From contig DATJRE010000325.1 in NCBI GenBank assembly GCA_035505095.1, forward strand, positions 1-6,733: DNA of 6,733 bases, given 5' to 3'. This document shows, in pieces, positions 1-6,690 of the stretch. Each line of letters begins with the position of its first letter. Positions within the stretch are counted from its first letter, which is position 1. Made by a program: the position numbers and the translations under genes. The stretch is from JOPF133 sp035505095 (GTDB taxonomy: Bacteria; Acidobacteriota; Terriglobia; Bryobacterales; Bryobacteraceae). Below the pieces are notes generated by a model. The model had not been told where the DNA came from. It ran no database searches and was given only the letters and a program-made list of their open reading frames with translations.

Positions 1-87
1 CTGTAACTGACCTGTGTCGGAAAGTGTCAAGTAGCCAGGCGGCCCGCTCCGGCCACAGTGACGGCCCTGCCCCCCGCCGGCCCCGGA

Positions 88-911
88 CTACTTTTCGGGC
101 TGGTCATAGCCGGCCATGCGCCGGACCCAGACGTTGCGGAAGCGCACCGGGTGGCCGTGATCCTGCAGCAGGAGGGGCATATCGCCGTGCGGCTGGTAAT
201 GGCCCAGGATGCGATGCTCGGTGCTGCCATCGAGCGGCTGGCGATTGTGTACCGCTACGCCGTTGAAAAACAGCGTGATGTAGGCGGGCTTCAGGACTTT
301 CTGGCCGTCGAACCGGGGCGCCTCATAAACAATGTCGTAAACGTTCCATTCGCCGGGCTTGCGGATGGGGTTGGCCAGCGGCGGCCTTGGCCGTAAATGG
401 CGCCGGCCTGGCCATCGGCGTAAGTGGACTGGTGATAGGAGTCGAGCACCTGGATCTCGTAGCGGCTGGCGACGTAAACCCCGCTGTTTCCGCGATCCTG
501 GCTGGATCCCTGGATGTTCTGGGGTTCGGACCACTCGATGTGGATCTGGCTATCGCCGAAAGACTGGCGGGTAAAGAGGTCGCCGGTGCCGGGCGCGACC
601 TCAAAATATCCATTCATGACCTTCCAGCGGGCGGGGACGATTTTGCTCCACTGGTTGCCGCGGCCGTGCTGGGCCCACTGCGAAAGGTCCTTTCCATCGA
701 AGAGAACAATGGCGTCGGAAGGCGCGGCGCCGCACGTCGGGCCGGGAGTGATCTCGGCCGGGTGCGGCCGATCGGGATCGTGGACGTGCCATTTTTGACC
801 GGGAAGAATGGGCGTATCGCGATAGCCCTGCTGGGCGGCCACCACGGCAGCCAGGCCGAGAGCCACAGCGGCAGCCAGACGCAATCTGCCGCGAAGCATA
901 GGACGTTGCAT
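88..911 (-). pseudogene. DUF1080 / 3-keto-disaccharide hydrolase-like secreted protein, frameshifted
   Basis: This encodes a DUF1080 protein (Pfam 3keto-disac_hyd, concanavalin-A-like fold). Characterised members hydrolyse 3-keto-glycosides. From ATG 911 the first 175 codons give a signal peptide (basic start, hydrophobic core LAAAVALGLAAVVAA, cleavage near AA|QQ). The family start 'VLFDGKDLSQW' follows at about residues 69-79, then 'GNSGVYVASRYEIQVLDSY' (141-159) and 'GQAGAIYGQ' (167-175). The family continuation 'PPLANPIRKPGEWNVYDIVY' lies in another frame from 384 down to the stop at 88-90, 98 codons ending 'RFRNVWVRRMAGYDQPEK'. Only bases 386-385 separate the halves where a codon is needed, so one base is missing; xGG, perhaps Trp, would restore it. 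The repaired protein would be about 274 aa, normal for the family. Without repair, translation runs off-frame to a stop at 291. Everything else looks intact, so this is either a recent mutation or a sequencing error. The in-frame ATG at 947 is an alternative start, but 911 gives the cleaner signal peptide. Neither has a convincing Shine-Dalgarno. Confidence 0.87.
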
Positions 912-919
912 ATAGGAGT

Positions 920-947
920 ATCGTACAACCGATGCCGCGCGCAGCAA
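920..947 (-). promoter_or_regulatory. Possible promoter of the DUF1080 gene, perhaps leaderless
   Basis: Reading the minus strand, TTGCTG (947-942) and TACGAT (925-920) are separated by 16 bases. The TACGAT ends only 8 bases before the ATG at 911, so a transcript from it would begin almost at the start codon. This fits the absence of a Shine-Dalgarno there. The -35 match is poor (3 of 6) and lies inside the first unit of the tandem repeat array, so this is a weak call. Confidence 0.22.
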
Positions 948-1233
948 CGGCGGTACCCAGGGCCGGCTCTCGTTGGCTCACCACGCTGCGCGCAGCAACG
1001 GCGGTGCCAAGGGCAGCTCCCGTTGCCCCACCACGCCGCACGCAATCGACGGCGGTGCCCAGGGCCGGCTCCTTTGGCCGCCTCGCCGTGCGCAGCAACC
1101 GCGATGCCCCAGGGCAGCTCGCGTGGGCTCGCCACGCTACGCGCAGCGCCGGCGACGCGCCGAGCAGCTCCCGTTGGCCGCCTCGCCGCAGGCAATCTCC
1201 AGCGGTGCGCCGCAGCGACCACGGTTAGCCTAT
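934..1233. repeat. Degenerate tandem repeat array, about 50-bp period, six units
   Basis: Six head-to-tail units start at 934, 985, 1035, 1085, 1136 and 1185, with lengths 51, 50, 50, 51, 49 and 49 bp. On the plus strand each begins gcyrygcgcarc or close to it, then roughly acggcggtgcc, then agggcmgsctc, then cgttggcyc, and ends in ccac, cctc or ctat. The middle block alternates between agggccggct (units 1 and 3) and agggcagctc (units 2 and 4, degraded in 5), suggesting an older 100-bp dimer. Unit 2 holds a perfect 7-bp inverted repeat, GCAACGG (995-1001) with CCGTTGC (1020-1026), enclosing a TGCC/GGCA hairpin (1005-1015). Unit 1 keeps five pairs of the outer stem, and units 4 to 6 have mostly lost it. 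A very degraded seventh copy may continue from 1234 to about 1270. The array fills the gap between the PLP-enzyme stop and the DUF1080 start. Unit lengths not divisible by three argue against coding. I do not recognise the family. Confidence 0.88.
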
Positions 1234-1268
1234 GCCGCGGCGCGGTTGCTGGCGGCGAGGGCCTGCGG

Positions 1269-2858
1269 CTAGCCGCGGCGGCCGGTGCGATAGTGGTGGC
1301 GCTCGGCGGTAAAGCGGGCTTCGCCGTACTCGCCCAGGCCGACCGTGCCGGCGATCGCGTTGCCGTCTACCGTGCCGGCGAACTGGAATCCCACGCGGAC
1401 GCCGTCGGTGGGCAGCGAACTCTGGAAACGCACGCTATTGGCGGCAACCGTGCCGGTGAGGTCTCCGGATGCGAATTCTCCGCGATGCGTGCCCACCAGT
1501 TTGGCGCCGTCCTGCTCCAGGACAACGGTGTGGGCAGCCGAACCATACTGAAACTCGATGTGCACATCCCACTGGCCGGCCACATTGGCAAGCGCCCCCT
1601 CGGGGGCCGGCTTCGGAGTGAATTTGGGCGGCCGGGAGAGCACCGCGTAGAGCCGGTCGGCCACCACCTTCTCATCGCCTGGCGACATCTGGTACGGCAC
1701 GATCGACACCATGCTGGCCATGCTGCCCGTGCGCGAGCCGGAGGAACCCGCCAGCACGATGCGCGGATCGGTATCGAGCAGGATCTTGGCTACTTCTTCC
1801 CCGGTGATGCCGAGTTTGGCGCCGTCCCACTGCACATGGAGTTCCGGGGTGCGGTTAGAAAGGTCGCGCGAGGGTTCCTGGACCTTGGTCGAGACGCCGT
1901 CCACCTTCTCGACACTCGCGGCGATGTGGCTGAGCCAGGATTCCCATTGCGCCCATTCGGCCTTGTGGTCGCGCTTCCCCCACATCTCGATGGCCGCCAG
2001 CATGCCCATGATTTCCTCTTTGCCGGCTTTGAGCGAGCGGCCGAAGGCATGGTGCGGCGCGCTGTTGATCCAGGCCGCCGAGAGCCAGTCCTTGTCGCCC
2101 AGGAGGAAGCCCGCGGCCTGCGGCCCGCGAATGCATTTACCGCCGCTGTAGGCCACGGCATTGGCGCCGCGCGCCAGGTGCACGTTGGGCTTGAGGGTGA
2201 GGACCTCGGCCGCGGCATCCACCAGCACCGGAACTTTCTTGCGGCGCGCCACCTCGGCCACCACCTGAGTGCCCAGGGGGCCGGTATCCTGCAAGCCGGC
2301 CAGGATGTAAACCATGGCCGTGCGGTCGTTGAAGGCCGGTTCCAGTTCCGCCGGTTCCTGCACAATCACCAGCCGGGCGCCCAACATGCGGGCGGCGTGG
2401 TCGTAGACGTTGTGCGAATAGGCCGGCATGACGATTTCGTTCTTGAGGCCGGTGACGTTGGGCAGTCGCTGCATGCGCTCGGGGTTGCCGCCGGCGATGG
2501 CGGCCGCAGTGCAGTGCGTGATGGCGGCGGCGCATCCTGCGGTGACGATACCCCACTCGGCGCCGCTTAGCTCGGCCAGGCGCTTGCCAACGCCGTCCAT
2601 CAGCTCATCCATGTTGACGAAGGTGCGGGAAGCCTGGTCCATGGCCCGCTTCACCTCAGGCAGGGTGGTCGAGCCGGTAATGATCGTGTAGGTGCCGCGG
2701 GCGTTGATGAGGGGGCGGACACCGATGGAGCGGTACATATCGGCGCCGATTTCGAGCGGAGCCGCCACGGCGCGGCGGATACCACCGCCAATGGCCTGCG
2801 CCAAGGCCAGAATCCCGCCCTGCCGGAACAGGTCGCGCCTTTGGAAGCGGAATGACAT
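1269..2858 (-). CDS. Tat-exported SelA/DgaE-like PLP-dependent enzyme with C-terminal beta domain
   Basis: This 529-residue protein is a fold-type I PLP enzyme of the SelA / D-glucosaminate-6-phosphate ammonia-lyase (DgaE) group. Its substrate cannot be read from the sequence. The N-terminus 'FQRRDLFRQGG' (5-15), a short apolar stretch and 'AVAAP' (30-34) resemble a Tat signal peptide. That would fit export of a protein folded around its cofactor. The catalytic domain spans about residues 40-410. It includes 'RPLINARGTYT' (48-58), a phosphate-binding segment 'TAGCAAAITHC' (106-116), 'AYSHNVYDH' (146-154), 'VLVDAAAE' with Asp214 for the pyridine nitrogen, and 'YSGGK' with Lys241 as the expected Schiff-base lysine. 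After the linker 'KFTPKPAPEG' (412-421), residues 425-520 form a separate beta-rich domain ('LEQDGAKLVGTHRGEF', 'GTVDGNAIAGTVGLG'). It resembles the lipocalin-like C-terminal domains of acidobacterial exported hydrolases. The ATG at 2858 follows AGGAGG at a spacing of 5. SelA itself is unlikely because SelA is cytoplasmic and lacks both extra parts. The exact reaction is unknown. Confidence 0.9.
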   Translation of the reverse strand: MSFRFQRRDLFRQGGILALAQAIGGGIRRAVAAPLEIGADMYRSIGVRPLINARGTYTIITGSTTLPEVKRAMDQASRTFVNMDELMDGVGKRLAELSGAEWGIVTAGCAAAITHCTAAAIAGGNPERMQRLPNVTGLKNEIVMPAYSHNVYDHAARMLGARLVIVQEPAELEPAFNDRTAMVYILAGLQDTGPLGTQVVAEVARRKKVPVLVDAAAEVLTLKPNVHLARGANAVAYSGGKCIRGPQAAGFLLGDKDWLSAAWINSAPHHAFGRSLKAGKEEIMGMLAAIEMWGKRDHKAEWAQWESWLSHIAASVEKVDGVSTKVQEPSRDLSNRTPELHVQWDGAKLGITGEEVAKILLDTDPRIVLAGSSGSRTGSMASMVSIVPYQMSPGDEKVVADRLYAVLSRPPKFTPKPAPEGALANVAGQWDVHIEFQYGSAAHTVVLEQDGAKLVGTHRGEFASGDLTGTVAANSVRFQSSLPTDGVRVGFQFAGTVDGNAIAGTVGLGEYGEARFTAERHHYRTGRRG

Positions 2859-2863
2859 AGGTG

Positions 2864-2869
2864 CCTCCT
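2864..2869 (-). promoter_or_regulatory. Strong ribosome binding site of the PLP-enzyme gene
   Basis: The minus strand reads AGGAGG at 2869-2864, then five bases, then ATG at 2858-2856. This is a full-consensus Shine-Dalgarno at usable spacing and fixes the start of the PLP enzyme, and with it the Tat-like N-terminus. Confidence 0.85.
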
Positions 2870-2906
2870 GGATCGGATTATCTCATTGATCGCTGTCGCA
2901 AAACCG

Positions 2907-2985
2907 GACGCGGAGACGCGGAGAAAGCACGAAGCAACCGGGAGCCTTCTCCGCAGGTTTCTCAGCGTCTCCGCGTCTCCGCGTC
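2907..2985. repeat. Perfect 18-bp inverted repeat between receptor and PLP-enzyme genes
   Basis: The left arm GACGCGGAGACGCGGAGA (2907-2924) is exactly complementary to the right arm TCTCCGCGTCTCCGCGTC (2968-2985), with 43 bases between them. Each arm is itself a tandem duplication of an 8-9 base unit (gacgcgga). An alternative pairing exists between GCGGAGAA (2918-2925) and TTCTCCGC (2947-2954), so the transcript could adopt two mutually exclusive hairpins. The element sits just after the receptor stop codon and ahead of the PLP-enzyme start. It may therefore attenuate or terminate transcription or protect a 3' end. Only a short T run (TTTT) follows it in the direction of transcription, so it is not a textbook intrinsic terminator. 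Its composition resembles dispersed intergenic repeats with CGCGGAGA-type motifs seen in several phyla; that resemblance is from memory. Confidence 0.85.
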
Positions 2986-3005
2986 AAAATCGGAACTCGC
3001 CAGGG

Positions 3006-6000
3006 CTAGAAGTAGAACTTAGCCACTACCTGCACATTGCGTTCGCCTTCGGAGCTGCGAATCTGTCCGAAGAGGGTGGAAGTAATGGTCTGCGACGCCG
3101 GGCTGTAGAAGATCGGCGTGTTGGTCAGGCCGAAGGCCTCGGCACGCAGCTCGAAGTATTTCGGCTCGGTGATGTGGAATTGCTTGGCGAGCGAAAGATC
3201 CAGGCGGAATTCGCCGGGGCCGCGGTCGGTGCCAACGCCGGCATCGCCGAAGGTGTGCAGGGCCGGGCTGGTGAAGGCCGTGACATCCAGCCAGGTGGCG
3301 CCGGGGCCGATCTGGTGCGGATCGTGGGGAGTGCCGATGACTTCGGCACGGTCGCTGCGGGCGTTGGTTCCCGAGGCGTCCGTGGACACTTTGATGGTGA
3401 GTGGGAAACCGGTATGCGCGGTCAGGACGCCGCCCACCTGCCAACCGCCCACAACCGCATCAATGCCCCTGTTCCAGCTTTTACCGAACTGGCGGCCACG
3501 GCCGAAAGGCAACTGGTAGACGAAAGAGGGGACGAAGTTGAACTTTTCGTCAAAATAAGTCGGTCCGAACTCCGACCGCTGGTTGTATAGATTCTGCCAA
3601 TAAGCCGACTGGGAGCCGGCCTGCGCGCCCTGCCCGTAGTAGCCGATGGAATCGGACATGCCACGCGAGTAGGTGAAGGCCACCTGGTATTCCAGGCCCA
3701 TGCTGAAACGCCGGCGCAGGGTAGATTGCAAAGCGTCGTATTTCTGCTTGGCGCAGGAGCAGGTGCCGGAAATCTGGCCGATCTCGCTGCGCAACGCCGG
3801 ATTGCCCGAAAGATACGGACCCTCCACCACCTGGCCGTTGATAAGTTGGTTCTGGAAATAAGGCATGGCCACCATCAGGCGGTCTCCGTGCTGGCCCACG
3901 TAGCCCACCGTGAGGACGTTGCCGCCCTTGAGTTCGTATTCCGTGGTGAGATTCCACTGCTGAACGATGGCGGGACGGACGTTCGGATCCCATAGCCGGA
4001 TTGTGGCGCCCTGGTAGGGATTCGCGGGATTCAGAATCGAGAAGCCCTGGTCGAGAGTGCTGCCCGGCAGTTCGTACTGCGTGCCGGCGATGTTGTAGTT
4101 GTCCTCGAACTCCGACTCGTACGGCGGGTTCAACGGCAGCCGGAGGTTGGTGCCGGTGCCTTCCAGATAAGAAGAAATGGTGTAGGAGCCGCGGAAAACC
4201 AGCTTCTTTGCCAGTACATTAGGGGTATAGGCGAAGCCCACGCGCGGCTGAAAGTCCTTCTTGAAGGTGTTGTAAAGCGCACGGTTGCTTTCTATGAGAG
4301 GAGCCGGTCCGGGCGGCTGCGCGAGGCCGGCGGGAAGGGGCGCGGCCAGTTCCAATTGTCCGGAATACATGCCGAAGTTGGACTGCCGATTATCCACTTC
4401 CACCCAGGGGGTGTGATATTCCCAGCGCAGACCCAGATTCAAAGTGAGGCTATTGTTGACGCGCCAGTCGTCCTGAAAGTAGAAGCCCCAAATCGTTGCC
4501 CGTTGGCCCCAGGTGTTCCCTTGAAGGCCGCGCCCCAGGTCATCGGTCTCTCCCAGCATGAAATCGGCCTCGCCGATGGTCGGAACCGGGTTGATGGCAT
4601 TCTGCGCGGTGAAGCGGCCGTTAAAGTTGATGTATCCAGTGCGGCCGTCATTTCCCGAGTAGAACACGTCAATCCATTCGCGCAGCGCCTGGCCGCCCAT
4701 CTTCATCATGTGGCGGCCGCGAATCAGCGTCAGGTTGTCGGCATAGTGGAAGGTAGTGTTGGCGAACAACTCCTGCGTGCCGATGTTCGCGCTGCCCAGG
4801 GAACTGATGTAGGAGAAGCCCTGCAAGCTCATCAGGCCGGCGCCGGGGTTGCCGATGCCAACGCTCTGGGCGATGTTGCCGAGGCCTTTGTCGGCGCCAC
4901 CGGTGTCCAGCATCACGTTGTTTACCCCGATGCGCAGTTCGTTGACCATGCGGGGGCTGATGGTGCGAGTCCAGTTGATGACCTCATTCTGGAAGGGCGA
5001 TTTGCTGAAACTGTTATAGAACAACGGGAAGGTGTTGACACCGGGGTTATCCTGGCGCCCGTGGGAGTAGCGGAAGCTGAAATAGTCCTTGTCGTTGGGC
5101 CGCCAATCGCCCTTGGCGTCGCCCTGATCCGAGGCAATGTAACTCGCGCTCGAATAGGTGTAATTGGGAGTGGTGATGGTGCTGGTCTCCGGCAGTGGAT
5201 ACAGCGTAGTGTTGCTCATGAGTTTAGCCGCCGCCGGGCTGAGCACGCTTTGCGGAATGATATTGCCGGGGAAGGGCTGGCGATTGCCGCTGGCGTCGAG
5301 GGCCGAGAAGGGATTGTAGAGTTGGATCACTTTGCCCACGGAGAAGGGTCCCGTGGTAGACAACAGGGAGGAAAAATCTCCGGTTCGCCAGGGTGTCGGC
5401 ATGACGGTGGCGGAGCTCAGGCCGGTGGGATTGGCTTGGCGCAGGCCCTGGTAATCGGCAAAGAAGAACAGCCGGTCCTTGACCACCCGGCCGCCGGCAG
5501 TGCCGCCGAACTGGTTCCAGCGGAAGGGGGTGCGTGCCAGACCCTGCCAGTTGCGGCCCCAATTGTCGGCATTCAGCTTGTCATTGCGAAAATACTCAAA
5601 GATATCGCCGTGGAACTGGTTGGTGCCCGACTTGATCACCACGTTAACGATGCCACCCTGAAAATTCCCGAATTCCGCCGAAGCGTTGTTGGTGATGAGC
5701 TTCATTTCTTCGATGGCGTCGGGATTGGGCTGGTAGGAGACCAGGTTATCGGACGTGAAATTGTTGTCTACCCCATCCAGCAAAAAGTTATTGGCCTCCT
5801 CGCGATTGCCGTTCACGTAGGGCCGTCCGCCGCCGGCGGTCCGCAGGCCGCTGTTGAAGCTGTTCGGATCGGGTGTCGTGACGCCGGCCGAAAGCAGCGT
5901 CAGGGCGACCGGGTTACGGCTGATCAGCGGAGTGTTCTCGGCGAGATCCGACGAAATCACCGCGCCCACCTGGGTGGTGTCGGTCTGCAACACGGGAGCT

Positions 6001-6365
6001 TCCCCGGTCACCTCGACGCTTTCGGTGATGGCCCCAACCTGCATGGTCACGTCGACACGGCCGCGCTGGTTGACTTCCAGGGTAACCTCCGGGTTGATGT
6101 AGGTCTTGAAGCCCGCGGCTTCGACCTTTAGTTCATAACGGCCGGGAGGTATGCGTGGAAAGGCATAAATGCCATCCACGTTGGTGGTAGTTGGCCATTC
6201 CGTGGCGCGGTCCAGATCCCTGGCCGTCACCTTGGCCCCGACAATCGAGCTTCCCGATGGATCGGTGACATGCCCGGTAACCCCGGCGCTCACCTCCTGA
6301 GCATAAGACGACGCTACGCTCAGGCAAACCAATGCTGCCAACCTAGTCCATTTTTGGAAATGCAT
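3006..6365 (-). CDS. Oar-like TonB-dependent receptor with carboxypeptidase-regulatory-like domain
   Basis: This is an outer-membrane beta-barrel protein of the large acidobacterial Oar/TonB-dependent receptor group, 1119 residues from ATG 6365. Members are thought to import or bind oligosaccharides, peptides or other bulky ligands using TonB energy; this one's ligand is unknown. A signal peptide ('RLAALVCLSVASSYA', cleavage near YA|QE) spans residues 1-22. A carboxypeptidase-regulatory-like beta-sandwich covers about 27-115, including 'VTGHVTDPSGSSIVGAKV' and 'GIYAFPRIPPGRYELKVEA'. A plug domain covers about 120-245, with 'VNGNREEANNFLLDGVDNN' and 'GGIVNVVIKSGTN'. The rest is barrel, opening with 'FHGDIFEYFRND' (251-262) and ending '...VVAKFYF'; the terminal aromatic is the usual outer-membrane assembly signal. 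The reading frame is uninterrupted. An upstream GTG at 6380 is in frame, but it overlaps the Shine-Dalgarno-like AAAGGGG, so ATG 6365 is preferred. A conventional TonB box is not obvious, as is common in this group. Confidence 0.95.
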   Translation of the reverse strand: MHFQKWTRLAALVCLSVASSYAQEVSAGVTGHVTDPSGSSIVGAKVTARDLDRATEWPTTTNVDGIYAFPRIPPGRYELKVEAAGFKTYINPEVTLEVNQRGRVDVTMQVGAITESVEVTGEAPVLQTDTTQVGAVISSDLAENTPLISRNPVALTLLSAGVTTPDPNSFNSGLRTAGGGRPYVNGNREEANNFLLDGVDNNFTSDNLVSYQPNPDAIEEMKLITNNASAEFGNFQGGIVNVVIKSGTNQFHGDIFEYFRNDKLNADNWGRNWQGLARTPFRWNQFGGTAGGRVVKDRLFFFADYQGLRQANPTGLSSATVMPTPWRTGDFSSLLSTTGPFSVGKVIQLYNPFSALDASGNRQPFPGNIIPQSVLSPAAAKLMSNTTLYPLPETSTITTPNYTYSSASYIASDQGDAKGDWRPNDKDYFSFRYSHGRQDNPGVNTFPLFYNSFSKSPFQNEVINWTRTISPRMVNELRIGVNNVMLDTGGADKGLGNIAQSVGIGNPGAGLMSLQGFSYISSLGSANIGTQELFANTTFHYADNLTLIRGRHMMKMGGQALREWIDVFYSGNDGRTGYINFNGRFTAQNAINPVPTIGEADFMLGETDDLGRGLQGNTWGQRATIWGFYFQDDWRVNNSLTLNLGLRWEYHTPWVEVDNRQSNFGMYSGQLELAAPLPAGLAQPPGPAPLIESNRALYNTFKKDFQPRVGFAYTPNVLAKKLVFRGSYTISSYLEGTGTNLRLPLNPPYESEFEDNYNIAGTQYELPGSTLDQGFSILNPANPYQGATIRLWDPNVRPAIVQQWNLTTEYELKGGNVLTVGYVGQHGDRLMVAMPYFQNQLINGQVVEGPYLSGNPALRSEIGQISGTCSCAKQKYDALQSTLRRRFSMGLEYQVAFTYSRGMSDSIGYYGQGAQAGSQSAYWQNLYNQRSEFGPTYFDEKFNFVPSFVYQLPFGRGRQFGKSWNRGIDAVVGGWQVGGVLTAHTGFPLTIKVSTDASGTNARSDRAEVIGTPHDPHQIGPGATWLDVTAFTSPALHTFGDAGVGTDRGPGEFRLDLSLAKQFHITEPKYFELRAEAFGLTNTPIFYSPASQTITSTLFGQIRSSEGERNVQVVAKFYF

Positions 6366-6370
6366 GTTAA

Positions 6371-6377
6371 CCCCTTT
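6371..6377 (-). promoter_or_regulatory. Ribosome binding site deciding the receptor start
   Basis: The minus strand reads AAAGGGG at 6377-6371, five bases before the ATG at 6365. It lies inside the codons that would follow the alternative GTG start at 6380, so it supports ATG 6365 as the true start. Confidence 0.6.
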
Positions 6378-6378
6378 C

Positions 6379-6388
6379 ACCCTAGGGT
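6379..6388. promoter_or_regulatory. 10-bp palindrome just upstream of the receptor ribosome binding site
   Basis: ACCCTAGGGT is a perfect palindrome two bases from the Shine-Dalgarno-like AAAGGGG. It could be a small operator in the leader. A few 10-bp palindromes are expected by chance in a window of this size, so the site is recorded only because of its position. Confidence 0.15.
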
Positions 6389-6453
6389 ACGAGACGTGTA
6401 CTTAGCTACTCGGCCGTTACGACTACATGACCTAAGACGACCTGATGGAAAAT

Positions 6454-6482
6454 AGTATATACCGGGTTGCTTCCCAGATCAC
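6454..6482 (-). promoter_or_regulatory. Possible promoter of the receptor gene
   Basis: On the minus strand TATACT (6459-6454) matches the sigma-70 -10 consensus at 5 of 6 positions and stands out in an otherwise GC-rich stretch. A poor -35, GTGATC (6482-6477, 3 of 6), lies 17 bases upstream. Transcription would start near 6447 and leave a leader of about 80 bases. The core overlaps an 8-bp palindrome, GTATATAC (6462-6455), which could be an operator or chance. Confidence 0.35.
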
Positions 6483-6690
6483 GCGAAATCTTCAGCTAAA
6501 TTTCAATGCTGTTACGGGAGGCTTGCCGATCTCGGGGTTTCCGGTCTTATTGGTGGGTCGCACCCGGCCGGAGGCAGTCAAACCCCAGCGACGCTCTCCC
6601 GTTGGGGGAAATTCCGGCGCAGCGTCTTCCAATCAGGCCTGTTAATGCCAGTTGCGGTCGTCGATCGACTCCCGCGGTCGATGGTCGTTT

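Noticed and set aside
601..1222. Overlapping minus-strand frames through the repeat array with repeated 'PALGTAVAAR' peptides
   Set aside because: The apparent peptide repeats come from the 50-bp DNA repeat. Units of 49, 50 and 51 bp change frame from copy to copy, and the frames run into the DUF1080 gene in the wrong phase.
934..1233. CRISPR array
   Set aside because: The similarity extends along each whole 50-bp unit with no split into constant repeats and unique spacers, the copies are degenerate, and no cas gene is nearby.
387..2570. A 727-codon open frame on the plus strand
   Set aside because: It lies antisense to most of the PLP-enzyme gene, the repeat array and part of the DUF1080 gene. 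It shows no recognisable domain, and its composition is the low-complexity Ala/Gly/Arg/His type expected opposite GC-rich genes. The minus-strand frames carry clear family motifs.
1269..2858. Selenocysteine synthase (SelA) with a selenocysteine locus
   Set aside because: The protein has an export-type leader and an added beta domain that SelA lacks. No selB, selD or tRNA-Sec gene is seen, and no in-frame UGA readthrough is suggested.
2886..3590. A 234-codon plus-strand frame starting in the intergenic hairpin
   Set aside because: Most of it is antisense to the receptor's C-terminal barrel, and its first part is translated hairpin repeat. There is no Shine-Dalgarno or domain.
4356..6131. A 591-codon open frame on the plus strand
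   Set aside because: It is fully antisense to the TonB-dependent receptor, whose domains and C-terminal aromatic signature are unmistakable. The plus-strand product matches no family.
6445..6645. A 66-codon plus-strand frame upstream of the receptor
   Set aside because: It has no Shine-Dalgarno or recognisable motif, and its start overlaps the AT-rich possible promoter of the receptor gene.
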